Assembly: GCA_028288395.1 (NCBI GenBank)
Contig: JAQBNV010000116.1
Span: forward strand, 1 to 8,575
DNA from: Adhaeribacter sp.
Lineage (GTDB): Bacteria > Bacteroidota > Bacteroidia > Cytophagales > Hymenobacteraceae
Reading direction: 5' to 3'
Length of the DNA stretch: 8,575 bases
Program-made: the position numbers and the translations under genes
Shown: piece by piece, positions 1 to 6,455 of the stretch
How positions within the stretch are numbered: position 1 is the stretch's first letter
Layout of the letters: each line of letters begins with the position of its first letter
Notes under the pieces: model-generated
The model's database searches: none
Told to the model about the DNA's origin: nothing
What the model saw: only the letters and a program-made list of their open reading frames with translations

Positions 1-122
1 GAGGAAGATAAAGGATTGAAGCTTCTGGAAGATTGGGGTTGCTTTTCATAATAGTTGAATTAGATATAGTTGAATTGATGATAACCATACTAAGAATAAG
101 CGTACTCGGCTTCAAAGCATTT

Positions 123-184
123 AGATCGAAAAGAAAGAAGATCGAAAAGAAAGAATAGGAAATCAGAAAGATAGAAAAGAAAGG
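123..184. repeat. 16-bp purine-rich tandem repeat
   Basis: The unit AGATCGAAAAGAAAGA occurs twice in perfect tandem (123-138 and 139-154). A third, slightly changed copy, AGATAGAAAAGAAAGG, lies at 169-184 after a 14-base gap. The plus strand here is almost entirely purine. It is a minor low-complexity repeat with no assigned function. The spacing is far too short for CRISPR. Confidence 0.7.
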
Positions 185-298
185 GAAAATATTAAAACTT
201 TAAGGCTTAAGGACTACTAATTGAAGAATCAAATAGAAAGTAAGTAAATGTAAAACGCCTTTGAAGGATACGCCATCAAATAAAAATAAGATTAACTT

Positions 299-371
299 AA
301 AAAAACCAGCAGCCTTTTTGACTGAGCGATAATTTTTTATAAAGCTGCAGCTTTATAACTGGTTTTTTTTT
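299..371. terminator. Terminator-like hairpin with A-tract and T-tract
   Basis: An A-run followed by CCAG (299-309) can pair with CTGG followed by nine T (359-371). Inside the outer stem sits a perfect 18-base palindrome, ATAAAGCTGCAGCTTTAT (339-356). A paired A-tract and T-tract around a GC step is typical of intrinsic terminators that work in both directions. No gene on either side is close enough to name the transcript it would end. The inner palindrome could form its own hairpin. Confidence 0.5.
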
Positions 372-584
372 CATAGGCAAAAATTTGATAGGAGAGATTC
401 TTGAAAAGAACGCTTGAATTAACAAGTTTATATCTGTAAAACCTAATTAATTATTTTTAATTTTATAGTATCCAATCGTGTATTATAACTTTTACAATAA
501 ATTTATAAATAGTTTTTTTATAAAATTGTTTAGATTAAGTTGAATGGAAGAAGGTTAAGATTTTATCTTTTATTAGTATAGGTA

Positions 585-717
585 TTACGCATAAGTATGG
601 TTAAACTCTTTTTGAATCTTTAGTAACTTTTTCCGCCAAAAGCATAGCCGCTCTGAATAATCAAATCCTGTCCCATTCAGATCATAAGCTTCTCTGAAAT
701 CAATACCGTCAAGTAGG
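585..717 (-). pseudogene. Possible 3' fragment of a small gene, cut by the IS
   Basis: Reading leftward from the IS boundary, the minus strand stays open for 41 codons after the target-site copy and stops at TAA (585-587). The peptide contains DGIDFREAYDLNGTGFDYSE and then a segment rich in Trp, Arg and Lys, which looks more protein-like than its AT-rich surroundings. I do not recognise the family. When one target duplication copy is removed, the frame continues into 2079-2113 on the far side of the IS for 11 more codons back to GTG (2111-2113), with three tandem in-frame stops just before it. The rejoined frame would be 52 codons. It may be a small gene, the end of a larger decayed gene, or a chance open frame. 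Confidence 0.35.
709..717. repeat. Left target-site duplication of the IS
   Basis: TCAAGTAGG here matches TCAAATAGG at 2079-2087 in 8 of 9 positions. The two copies directly flank the paired terminal repeats. IS256-family elements make 8-9 bp duplications, so the length fits. The single G/A difference suggests an old insertion. Confidence 0.65.
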
Positions 718-718
718 G

Positions 719-743
719 GAGTGTTTACTAATCTGTGTCAGGT
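719..743 (+). repeat. Left terminal inverted repeat of the IS
   Basis: These 25 bases match the reverse complement of 2054-2078 at 19 positions, including the eight-base core CTGTGTCA (733-740). The transposase stop codon TGA (complement of 738-740) lies inside the repeat, so the gene runs into the end of the element. Confidence 0.75.
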
Positions 744-2050
744 CAGTTTTATTGATTTTTCAAGTGATTTTTTTTCCCGGTCACCAAACATAATGCTCAG
801 CTGAGATAAAGTCAAGTGCCAGTTGTGCAGGGGCATGGTCCATTTCTCCGATAAGCATTGCACCACCAGGTACACCAGTTTAAGCAAAGCGGTATCGGAA
901 GTAAAAGCCCCCTTGGTCGTGGTCCCTTTCCGCACCTGGCGATGGAAGCCCTCCCCCATATTGGTGGTGTAAATGACCTTGCGAATAGCCGCATCATACT
1001 TAAAGAAGGTTGACAAATACTCCCGGTTAATATACCAGCCCTGCAGCGGTACCGGATATTTCTTGCCCCATTTCTCGTCCAGCTTGATTAGGTTTTTATA
1101 GCCTTCTTCCTGGTTGACTGCCTGATACACCGGTTTTAAACCCGCCATAAACGCCTTCTTGTCTTTTTCGGTAATGCATGAGCAAACTGCTCTAGGCTTT
1201 GGTGCACCACTTTAGGTCTGGATTTCAGTTTTGGGAAAGACGGCGGCAATAGCTTCCCGAAAGCCTTTTAAGCCATCGATGCGGGCAATGAGCATGTCCT
1301 CCACACCCCGGTTTTTCAGGTCCGTCAGCACCGAGAGCCAGAACGGACCTAAAATGAGATTTTATCTCAGCCAGCTCCTTCGCTCTCCGACAAATGCATA
1401 CCAATCAGGTCTTTGGTACCTGAAAGGCTTACCCCCAGAATATTATACACCGCCCGAGTGACTACACTGCCGCCCTCGCGGACTTTATAGTGCATGCAAT
1501 CCAGATACACAAAGGCATACACTGGTTCCAGCGGCCGGTACCGCCACTCGTTCATGGCCGGAATAACTTTGTCGGTGATGGCCGATAAGGTAGCCGCTGA
1601 GATGTCCATCTGGTACATCTCTTTGACGTATTTGGTGATGTCCCGGGTGCTCAGACCCAGACCGGAGAGACTGATAATCTTTTCTTCCAGTTCGGTGTTG
1701 ATAATGAGCTGGCGCTTTGGTAACACCATTGGCTCGAAGCTGCCCGACCGGTCCCTACTGGTTTCCAGTTCAAACTCCCCTGATAGGCTCTTAACCTTCT
1801 TGCTGGTCTTGCCGTTTTTGCGGTTGGACTTGCCAGCTGCTTTTTCCTGCTGCAGGTGGGCCTCCAACTCGCCGCCCAAAGTGGCCTCTAAAAAATGCTT
1901 GAGTAAGGGCGCAAAAATGCCCTGTTCCCCATTGAGCGGTTTGCCCGCGTATAAACCCCTGATCGCCTCCTGCTTGAAGGCCTCAAAGTCGAATACTTCG
2001 TTTTTTTCAATGTCGGGCTGTGAAGTTAAAGTAAATTTTTTCCCTTTCCT
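738..2050 (-). pseudogene. IS256-family (mutator-type) DDE transposase, disrupted
   Basis: The product would cut and join DNA at the element ends. Three parts in order can be stitched together: residues from about 2050 down to 1370 in one frame, then 1343 down to 1215 and 1172 down to 738 in a second frame. The three expected acidic residues are all present: Asp in LDCMHYK (1499-1501), Asp in IDGLKGF (1275-1277) and Glu in TTNMGEGFHRQ (951-953). Lesions: no ATG, GTG or TTG occurs in frame between the stop at 2051-2053 and codon 1877-1879; 29 extra bases (1344-1372) bring TGA and TAG and shift the frame; and around 1170-1214 a TAA (1212-1214) plus compensating small indels destroy the usual TCVVHQ segment, whose VVHQ is readable only in a shifted frame. 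The family call is firm. The expected intact sequence is recalled from relatives, not aligned here. Confidence 0.88.
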
Positions 2051-2053
2051 TTA

Positions 2054-2078
2054 ACTTGACACAGTTCAGTTTACAGTC
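2054..2078 (-). repeat. Right terminal inverted repeat of the IS
   Basis: The reverse complement matches 719-743 at 19 of 25 positions. It lies just outside the 5' end of the transposase frame, as expected for a one-gene insertion sequence. Confidence 0.75.
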
Positions 2079-2087
2079 TCAAATAGG
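2079..2087. repeat. Right target-site duplication of the IS
   Basis: TCAAATAGG directly abuts the right terminal repeat and matches the left copy (709-717) in 8 of 9 bases. Confidence 0.65.
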
Positions 2088-2113
2088 TATTTTATTTCAA
2101 TCCAAAGAATCAC
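2079..2113 (-). pseudogene. Possible 5' fragment of the small gene split by the IS
   Basis: Eleven minus-strand codons from GTG (2111-2113) run into the target-site copy in the frame that continues as 585-717 once the IS and one duplication copy are removed. Three consecutive TAA codons (2114-2122) lie immediately upstream, so this is either the very start of a small gene or a chance frame. The peptide, VILWIEIKYLF, is too short to classify. Confidence 0.25.
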
Positions 2114-2398
2114 TTATTATTAATTATTGGGCTAATGGTCCTTTTTATTTAAAAGGGGAGATCAAGAAACAAGTATATCGACCGAATTAATGTTCTGTGT
2201 ACCCCTTTTGTTCCGGATGAATGTCTAATATTAATAATGCTTCAAAATAATTTTTGGAAGGGTTCCGGATTACAAATCCGGGACTTTATTGGACGAGATT
2301 ACAAATCCCATTCAGCCTCCTCAAAAATTAAATTGGGGTAACGCTAATATTTGAAATATTTAAAAGCCGTAAAAAATAGTTGGTAGCTGGTCGTATTT
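2088..2398. other. Non-coding spacer between the IS and the channel gene
   Basis: About 310 AT-rich bases with no credible coding region beyond the short fragment above. It contains a pair of REP-like hairpins (2265-2309). The channel gene ends at 2399 on the minus strand, so part of this spacer is its 3' flank, but no clear intrinsic terminator with a T-run was found. Confidence 0.6.
2265..2309 (-). repeat. Two REP-like hairpins sharing GGATTTGTAATC
   Basis: Read on the minus strand, CCGGATTTGTAATCCGG (2265-2281) is a perfect hairpin with 7-bp arms and a 3-base loop. A second copy, GGGATTTGTAATCTC (2295-2309), has 6-bp arms with one mismatch and the same TGT loop. Their centres are 29 bases apart and both point the same way. 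Short GC-rich palindromes with a shared core in an intergenic spacer are typical of REP or BIME elements. From memory, GGATTTGTAATCC-type palindromes are dispersed in Cytophagales genomes; this was not verified here. Confidence 0.55.
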
Positions 2399-3505
2399 TT
2401 AAATGGAATGGGCTACTACTGCTCCGGCCAGCTTATCCTGGGTTCGTCCTTCGCTGATTTCGGAACGGATTTTGGGCAGGCTGCCGGGATAATTTTCCTG
2501 AATAAAAGTTATCATTTTCTCCCGGACATCGCATCTTAAATCAAAAGCCTCGCCGGAGTTAGCGGCGCTTACCAAAATCCGGAGTTGCAGGGTATGCTCT
2601 CTAGACTCGGTAACCTGCAGCAAACACACCCGCTGATCCCAGAGTTTATGATCTGCCACCACCCGGGTAAGTTCGGCCCGGATAGCATCTACCGGAATGC
2701 TGTAATCGGTGTATAAAAATACGGTGCCCAAGAGCTGCGAAGTGGTGCGGGTCCAGTTCTGAAAAGGTTTTTCAATAAAATAATTCAGCGGCAAAACCAA
2801 CCGGCGTTCGTCCCAGATGCGCAACACCACGTAGGTTAAGGTTATTTCTTCCACGCGGCCCCATTCGTCTTCCACCACCAGTACATCGTCTATCCGGATG
2901 GGTTGGGTAAAAGCAATCTGGAAGCCAGCCAATAAATTGCTGATGGAACGCTGCGCCGCAAAACCCACAATTACACTCGCAATTCCCGCCGAGGTTATCA
3001 GGCCCGTAACAATTTTTCGAACGGTGGCAAAACTCATTAATATCAAACAAATCGCAAAAAATACAATAGAAACTTTTGCCAGCTTCCGGATAAACTGCAG
3101 TTGGGTTAACAACCGCCGCTCCCTAAAATTATCTGCTTTGGTAATCTGGTAATGACGCCGGATGAGATCCTGTACCATATTAATGGTTTCTATCAGGCAC
3201 CAGGAGAATGTGACAATGAGGCTTATTTCTAAAATCCGGCGGAAGATTTCGAAGGGAGCAGCGGGGATTTTAACCAGGGGCAACATAAAAGACAAAACCA
3301 GCAAAGGAATAAACCAGGCGCTGGGCTGACTTAAATGTTTAACCATAGTGGTACTGAGCCCAGGTGTTTTTTTCCAGTTATATCTTTTGATTAAACTGAA
3401 AAGAACGAACTTAATAGCAATGCCCACTAAAATACTGCCCAAAATAATGCCGGTAGCGGAGATTACCGTTTTAAGCTGCCCCGGCAGGCTATCAAAATAT
3501 TCCAT
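2399..3505 (-). CDS. MscS-family small-conductance mechanosensitive ion channel
   Basis: This 368-residue inner-membrane protein should form a homo-oligomeric pore that opens under membrane tension and releases solutes during osmotic downshock. Hydrophobic segments lie at about residues 14-38, 62-82, 88-108 and 143-160. The glycine- and alanine-rich pore helix follows at about 165-190 (TSAGIASVIVGFAAQ), then the conserved beta domain (about 198-253) with FTQPIRIDDVLVVEDEWGRVEEI and ending in NWTR, and a soluble alpha/beta C-terminal domain. The extra N-terminal helices make it slightly longer than E. coli MscS (286 residues). The ATG at 3503-3505 gives a sensible N-terminus just before the first membrane segment; no Shine-Dalgarno sequence is visible, as is usual in this phylum. 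The gene stands alone, with large spacers on both sides. The family is certain; gating and ion preference cannot be read from sequence. Confidence 0.92.
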   Translation of the reverse strand: MEYFDSLPGQLKTVISATGIILGSILVGIAIKFVLFSLIKRYNWKKTPGLSTTMVKHLSQPSAWFIPLLVLSFMLPLVKIPAAPFEIFRRILEISLIVTFSWCLIETINMVQDLIRRHYQITKADNFRERRLLTQLQFIRKLAKVSIVFFAICLILMSFATVRKIVTGLITSAGIASVIVGFAAQRSISNLLAGFQIAFTQPIRIDDVLVVEDEWGRVEEITLTYVVLRIWDERRLVLPLNYFIEKPFQNWTRTTSQLLGTVFLYTDYSIPVDAIRAELTRVVADHKLWDQRVCLLQVTESREHTLQLRILVSAANSGEAFDLRCDVREKMITFIQENYPGSLPKIRSEISEGRTQDKLAGAVVAHSI

Positions 3506-3652
3506 TGGTTCCGATAAAAAGGTACTGAATTAAAGGCTATAACGCCCTAAATCAAAATGTAGTACATACCTTTAAATAGCAGAAAGGTTATTAATTTTAC
3601 CTTGATATTTGATTTTAACTGTATTTTTCCTAATAAAATAGGATAAATATTG

Positions 3653-3660
3653 CAAATTTA
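3653..3660 (-). promoter_or_regulatory. Possible -7 box for the channel gene
   Basis: On the minus strand TAAATTTG matches the Bacteroidota vegetative -7 consensus TAnnTTTG exactly and lies about 150 bases upstream of the channel start. No good TTG-type -33 element sits at the usual distance, and such a box is common by chance in AT-rich DNA, so this is tentative. Confidence 0.25.
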
Positions 3661-3917
3661 ACAACCTTTCGGATTCCGTATCCATACTCCTAAACGGCTG
3701 ATTTTTAGGCGGTAATCTGCACTAAAAATTAAGTAAGTTGTTAAAACATTACCCCATCCTTTAAACTTTACCGGCAGGATGATTTCTATTTTAGAACTTT
3801 CGCAAAATTATGAATCATTTTTCTGCGCAAGGGGATTTCAAGTACCTATCCAGCGCTGATTTAGGGTAGGATGAAATAACAGAGGAGTGAAAGTCCTATA
3901 ATTAATAGATTATTTAA

Positions 3918-3942
3918 GAATCAACCTGGCTATAGCTGATTC
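3918..3942. repeat. Small inverted repeat downstream of the ABC transporter gene
   Basis: GAATCA (3918-3923) pairs with TGATTC (3937-3942) around a 13-base loop that contains the palindrome GCTATAGC. It lies about 75 bases past the ABC gene stop. There is no following T-run on the minus strand, so it is at best a weak terminator or RNA-end hairpin. Confidence 0.3.
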
Positions 3943-4015
3943 TGATTAGTAGAATATCAAAAGATAAAGTTCTTAAGTTGGATGGTTGTGCCAAAAATAT
4001 TTATCTAATAAAAGG

Positions 4016-5878
4016 TTATTGGTAGCCTTTGGCCTGGAGGTTAAATAATTCGGCGTAGCGGCCGTTGCGGGCGAGTAGTTCCTGGTGGGAGCCTAGTTCT
4101 ACAAACTGACCACTTTCGATAACCAATATTCTATCAGCCATCCGCACGGTGGAAAAGCGGTGGGAAATCAGCACCGCGGTCTTTCCGTGGGTGAGTTCGG
4201 CAAAGCGTTGAAATACTTCGTGCTCGGCCCGTGCATCCAAAGCGGCCGTAGGTTCGTCGAGGATCAGCAACTGGGCATCGCGCATATACGCCCGGCCCAA
4301 AGCTATTTTCTGCCATTCACCCCCCGACAAATCTACGCCTTTGGCAAACCGGCGGCCGATCATCTGGTTGTAGCCCTCGGGCAATTTATTTATTACCGTA
4401 TCGGCCAGGCTTTGGGCTGCCGAGGTTTGAATGCGGGTACTGTTGTCTTTTTCTTCGATGCGCCCAACGGCAATATTATGTGCCGCCGTCATCTGAAATT
4501 TTACAAAATCCTGAAAAATAACGCCAATGTTTTTCCGCAAATCCACCGGGTTGTATTCCCGCAGGTCGTAGCCATCCAGCAGAATGCGGCCTTCGGTAGG
4601 GTCGTAGAGGCGGGCCAGTAATTTTACCAGCGTGGTTTTGCCGGCCCCGTTTTCGCCTACCAGCGCCAGCTTCTCGCCGGCCTGCAAGGTGAAGTTAAGG
4701 TACCGGATGGCCCACTTTCCGGCGTTGCCGTATTTAAATCCTACATTTTCGAACTGGAACCCTTCCCGGATAGGATTGGGAAAAGCCCGGGCATTGGGCT
4801 TGGGTAATATATTGGGTTTAATGGCAAAAAAGCCAAAGAAATCCTGCAGGTACAGCGCCCCTTCGGCAATACTCGAAAAACGGTTCAGAATACTTTCCAG
4901 GAGTCCGCGCATGCGCGCGAAAGAGCCGGCATAAAAGGTAAGATCACCGATAGAAATTTGGCCGTTTACCGTCCGGATAATAATAAACAGGTAAGCGCTG
5001 TAATAACCGGCGCTACCCAGGGCGGCAAAAAGGCTGCCCCAACTGGCCCGCCGCACGGCCAAGCGGCGGTTGTCGTGGTAAAAACGGTCGGATAATTCGC
5101 GGAAGCGATCGATGAGAAAACCGGACAGGCCAAATATTTTAATTTCTTTTGCTGTTTCGTCGCTGGCGCCGGTCAGGCGCAGGTAATCCAGCTCCCGGCG
5201 TTCGGGCGTCCAGCCGTGTACCAGCGAATAACTCCGTTCGTTAAAATGCGATTCGCCCAAAAAAGCCGGTATAACCGCAATTATCAGCAGCACGATGAGC
5301 CAGGGGTTAAAAGTCAGCAAGCCGACAGCCAGAAAAACCATCGTAATGGCATCCTGCATTTGCCCCAATACCTGCGACATTAAAACGCTGCGGCTGAGGG
5401 TTTGGCGGCGGGCCCGTTCGAGTTTGTCGTAGAAATTAGCGTCCTCGAATTGGTCTAGATCTAAAGTGGCGGCATGTTCCATTAACCGGACCGAAGTGCT
5501 ATTGGCCAGGAGGTCACCGAGCAGGCTATCGAGCAAGGCGGCCCCGCGGTTTAACAAATCCGAAAATATGGCCAACCCGAATTCTATTAAAATCAAGGTA
5601 AATAAATGCGAATGGCTGTACTGGACGGTATGCTGGTTAAGGAAAATAACTTCGTCAATTATCAGGCGGGCTACCTGCAGCATGGCCAGCGGAATAGCCG
5701 CCCGCACGACCCGCACTACTATACTGCCGAGGGTCATGGCGCGGTTGGTTTCCCAAATCAGTTTCAGGAAAGCCGGTATATTTTTGAGGGCATTAAAGCG
5801 TTCTTTTACCGATAGCGGCGGTTTGCCGGCAGCCGGGGCTGGTTTGCTCAAGTTAAATAATCTTGTCCAGAAAGACAT
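4016..5878 (-). CDS. ABC transporter, fused membrane and ATPase domains (type I exporter half-transporter)
   Basis: A 620-residue inner-membrane protein with one six-helix-type membrane domain (about residues 45-330, strong hydrophobic segments near 50-78, 91-110, 177-207 and 284-303) followed by one ATPase domain (about 373-610). All ATPase motifs are intact: Walker A GENGAGKTT (408-416, Lys414), Q-loop Gln456, signature LSGGE (517-521), Walker B LLILDEP with catalytic Glu542, D-loop ALDA and H-loop His573. The length and order fit half-transporters that work as dimers. No partner subunit or substrate-specific gene is adjacent, so a homodimer is likely, but a partner elsewhere is possible. 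The substrate (lipid, peptide or drug) cannot be told. The ATG at 5876-5878 precedes a short polar N-terminus and is a natural start. It appears to be monocistronic and is divergent from the cysteine genes. Confidence 0.93.
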   Translation of the reverse strand: MSFWTRLFNLSKPAPAAGKPPLSVKERFNALKNIPAFLKLIWETNRAMTLGSIVVRVVRAAIPLAMLQVARLIIDEVIFLNQHTVQYSHSHLFTLILIEFGLAIFSDLLNRGAALLDSLLGDLLANSTSVRLMEHAATLDLDQFEDANFYDKLERARRQTLSRSVLMSQVLGQMQDAITMVFLAVGLLTFNPWLIVLLIIAVIPAFLGESHFNERSYSLVHGWTPERRELDYLRLTGASDETAKEIKIFGLSGFLIDRFRELSDRFYHDNRRLAVRRASWGSLFAALGSAGYYSAYLFIIIRTVNGQISIGDLTFYAGSFARMRGLLESILNRFSSIAEGALYLQDFFGFFAIKPNILPKPNARAFPNPIREGFQFENVGFKYGNAGKWAIRYLNFTLQAGEKLALVGENGAGKTTLVKLLARLYDPTEGRILLDGYDLREYNPVDLRKNIGVIFQDFVKFQMTAAHNIAVGRIEEKDNSTRIQTSAAQSLADTVINKLPEGYNQMIGRRFAKGVDLSGGEWQKIALGRAYMRDAQLLILDEPTAALDARAEHEVFQRFAELTHGKTAVLISHRFSTVRMADRILVIESGQFVELGSHQELLARNGRYAELFNLQAKGYQ

Positions 5879-6190
5879 GGAAGGCGTTGCTATTTTAAGT
5901 AGTTGATAAGTTCTAAGTTATAGGTTGTACTTTAATATTACTTTCATTTTCAGAAGTTCAGGATAAGAAAACGTTATGCTTTCTGCTATTCTGCTACTCA
6001 GTAAAAGTACATAAAAAGGTTTAACGGATTTAATCAGCCACAGATGGTATGTTTCTGTTGCCGAGAACTACCGCTAAGCTGGCCGAAAGTTAAGGGTAAA
6101 CCGAACAAGGGGCATAAAGTTAATTAAGTCAGGGTTTAGTTGATTTAATATGTTAAATAAAGACGAATATTTTGATTTAACTTATTTCAA

Positions 6191-6235
6191 AAACCGGTAC
6201 TTATTTAAAAGGTAAAAGGACTACGGTGCCGGTTT
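6191..6235 (+). other. Hairpin upstream of cysE
   Basis: AAACCGGTAC (6191-6200) can pair with GTGCCGGTTT (6226-6235), giving 10 continuous pairs in RNA with one G-U, around a 25-base loop. It is about 220 bases before cysE and could lie in its leader if transcription starts that far upstream. The function is unknown. Confidence 0.35.
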
Positions 6236-6411
6236 AACCAGTTCGGGGAAAGAGAATCAACCTATATTGCCCCTTTATTGCACGCGAGGTTTTTAGGCCG
6301 CCATTTATATGGTGTTATTAACTATCAGGCACGTATTTTCAGAAGCGTTCAGAAAGAATAATACCAACGGGGACGCCGCGGCGAAAATAATTGTTAGAAT
6401 ATAAAATAATT

Positions 6412-6431
6412 AACCGGAAATTTACCCGGTT
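6412..6431 (+). other. Hairpin just upstream of the cysE start
   Basis: AACCGG (6412-6417) can pair with CCGGTT (6426-6431) around an 8-base loop, ending 24 bases before the cysE ATG. It shares the ACCGG core with the hairpin at 6191-6235. It may affect translation of cysE, but the stem is short and could be chance. Confidence 0.3.
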
Positions 6432-6455
6432 TCATTCCTAAACGTAAATTCTTAA

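Larger units (their letters stand above)
1..584. other. AT-rich gene-free stretch
   Basis: No convincing coding region is visible on either strand; stops are dense in all frames. The stretch is clearly richer in A and T than the genes to the right. It contains an 11-base direct repeat ATAGTTGAATT (51-61 and 66-76), a purine-rich tandem repeat (123-184) and a terminator-like hairpin (299-371), the last two listed separately. The hairpin may end a transcript that starts left of the window. Confidence 0.6.
718..2078 (-). mobile_element. Decayed IS256-family insertion sequence (about 1.36 kb)
   Basis: The element is bounded by imperfect terminal inverted repeats (719-743 and 2054-2078, 19 of 25 matching, sharing an uninterrupted CTGTGTCA) and by a 9-bp target duplication with one mismatch. 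Its length fits the IS256 family. It carries one transposase frame on the minus strand that has lost a visible start codon and holds at least two disabling lesions, so the copy should not move by itself. An intact relative elsewhere in the genome could still act on its ends. One extra G at 718 between the left duplication and the left repeat leaves a one-base uncertainty in the boundary. Confidence 0.85.
3506..4015. other. Non-coding spacer between the channel and ABC transporter genes
   Basis: A 510-base AT-rich spacer with no credible gene. Because both neighbours are on the minus strand, it should hold the promoter and leader of the channel gene (right-hand boundary at 3505) and the 3' flank of the ABC transporter gene. 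A TAAATTTG box on the minus strand (3653-3660) and a weak hairpin (3918-3942) are listed separately. No tRNA-like fold was seen. Confidence 0.6.
5879..6455. other. Divergent intergenic region between the ABC transporter gene and cysE
   Basis: A 577-base spacer with no credible gene. It should contain the promoters of both divergent genes, but no clean TTG/TAnnTTTG pair was found on either strand. It carries two hairpins upstream of cysE (6191-6235 and 6412-6431) and an isolated GC-rich palindrome CGCCGCGGCG (6374-6383) in otherwise AT-rich DNA. No known riboswitch was recognised. Confidence 0.55.

Noticed and set aside
738..1879. Two separate transposase genes (738-1148 and 1367-1879)
   Set aside because: The peptides are consecutive parts of one IS256-type transposase, and the region between them also codes for family sequence, so they are fragments of one broken gene.
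1231..2054. Long open frames on the plus strand across the IS (1231-1461 and 1494-2054)
   Set aside because: They lie antisense to the recognisable transposase, have no family resemblance and reflect the codon pattern of the real gene.
3506..4015. tRNA or small protein gene in the spacer
   Set aside because: No T-loop-like GTTCRA with matching acceptor arms and no open frame with a plausible protein composition was found.
4134..5906. Open frames of 60-153 codons on both strands within the ABC transporter gene
   Set aside because: They overlap a full-length gene with every ATPase motif intact; their peptides are low-complexity shadows with no domain features.
6374..6383. CGCCGCGGCG palindrome as an operator upstream of cysE
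   Set aside because: It is a single 10-base palindrome with no second site, no known regulator match and no adjacent promoter; it is only noted in the spacer description.
5879..6455. Riboswitch or T-box controlling cysE
   Set aside because: I could not recognise a known riboswitch core or T-box sequence; only two simple hairpins are visible.
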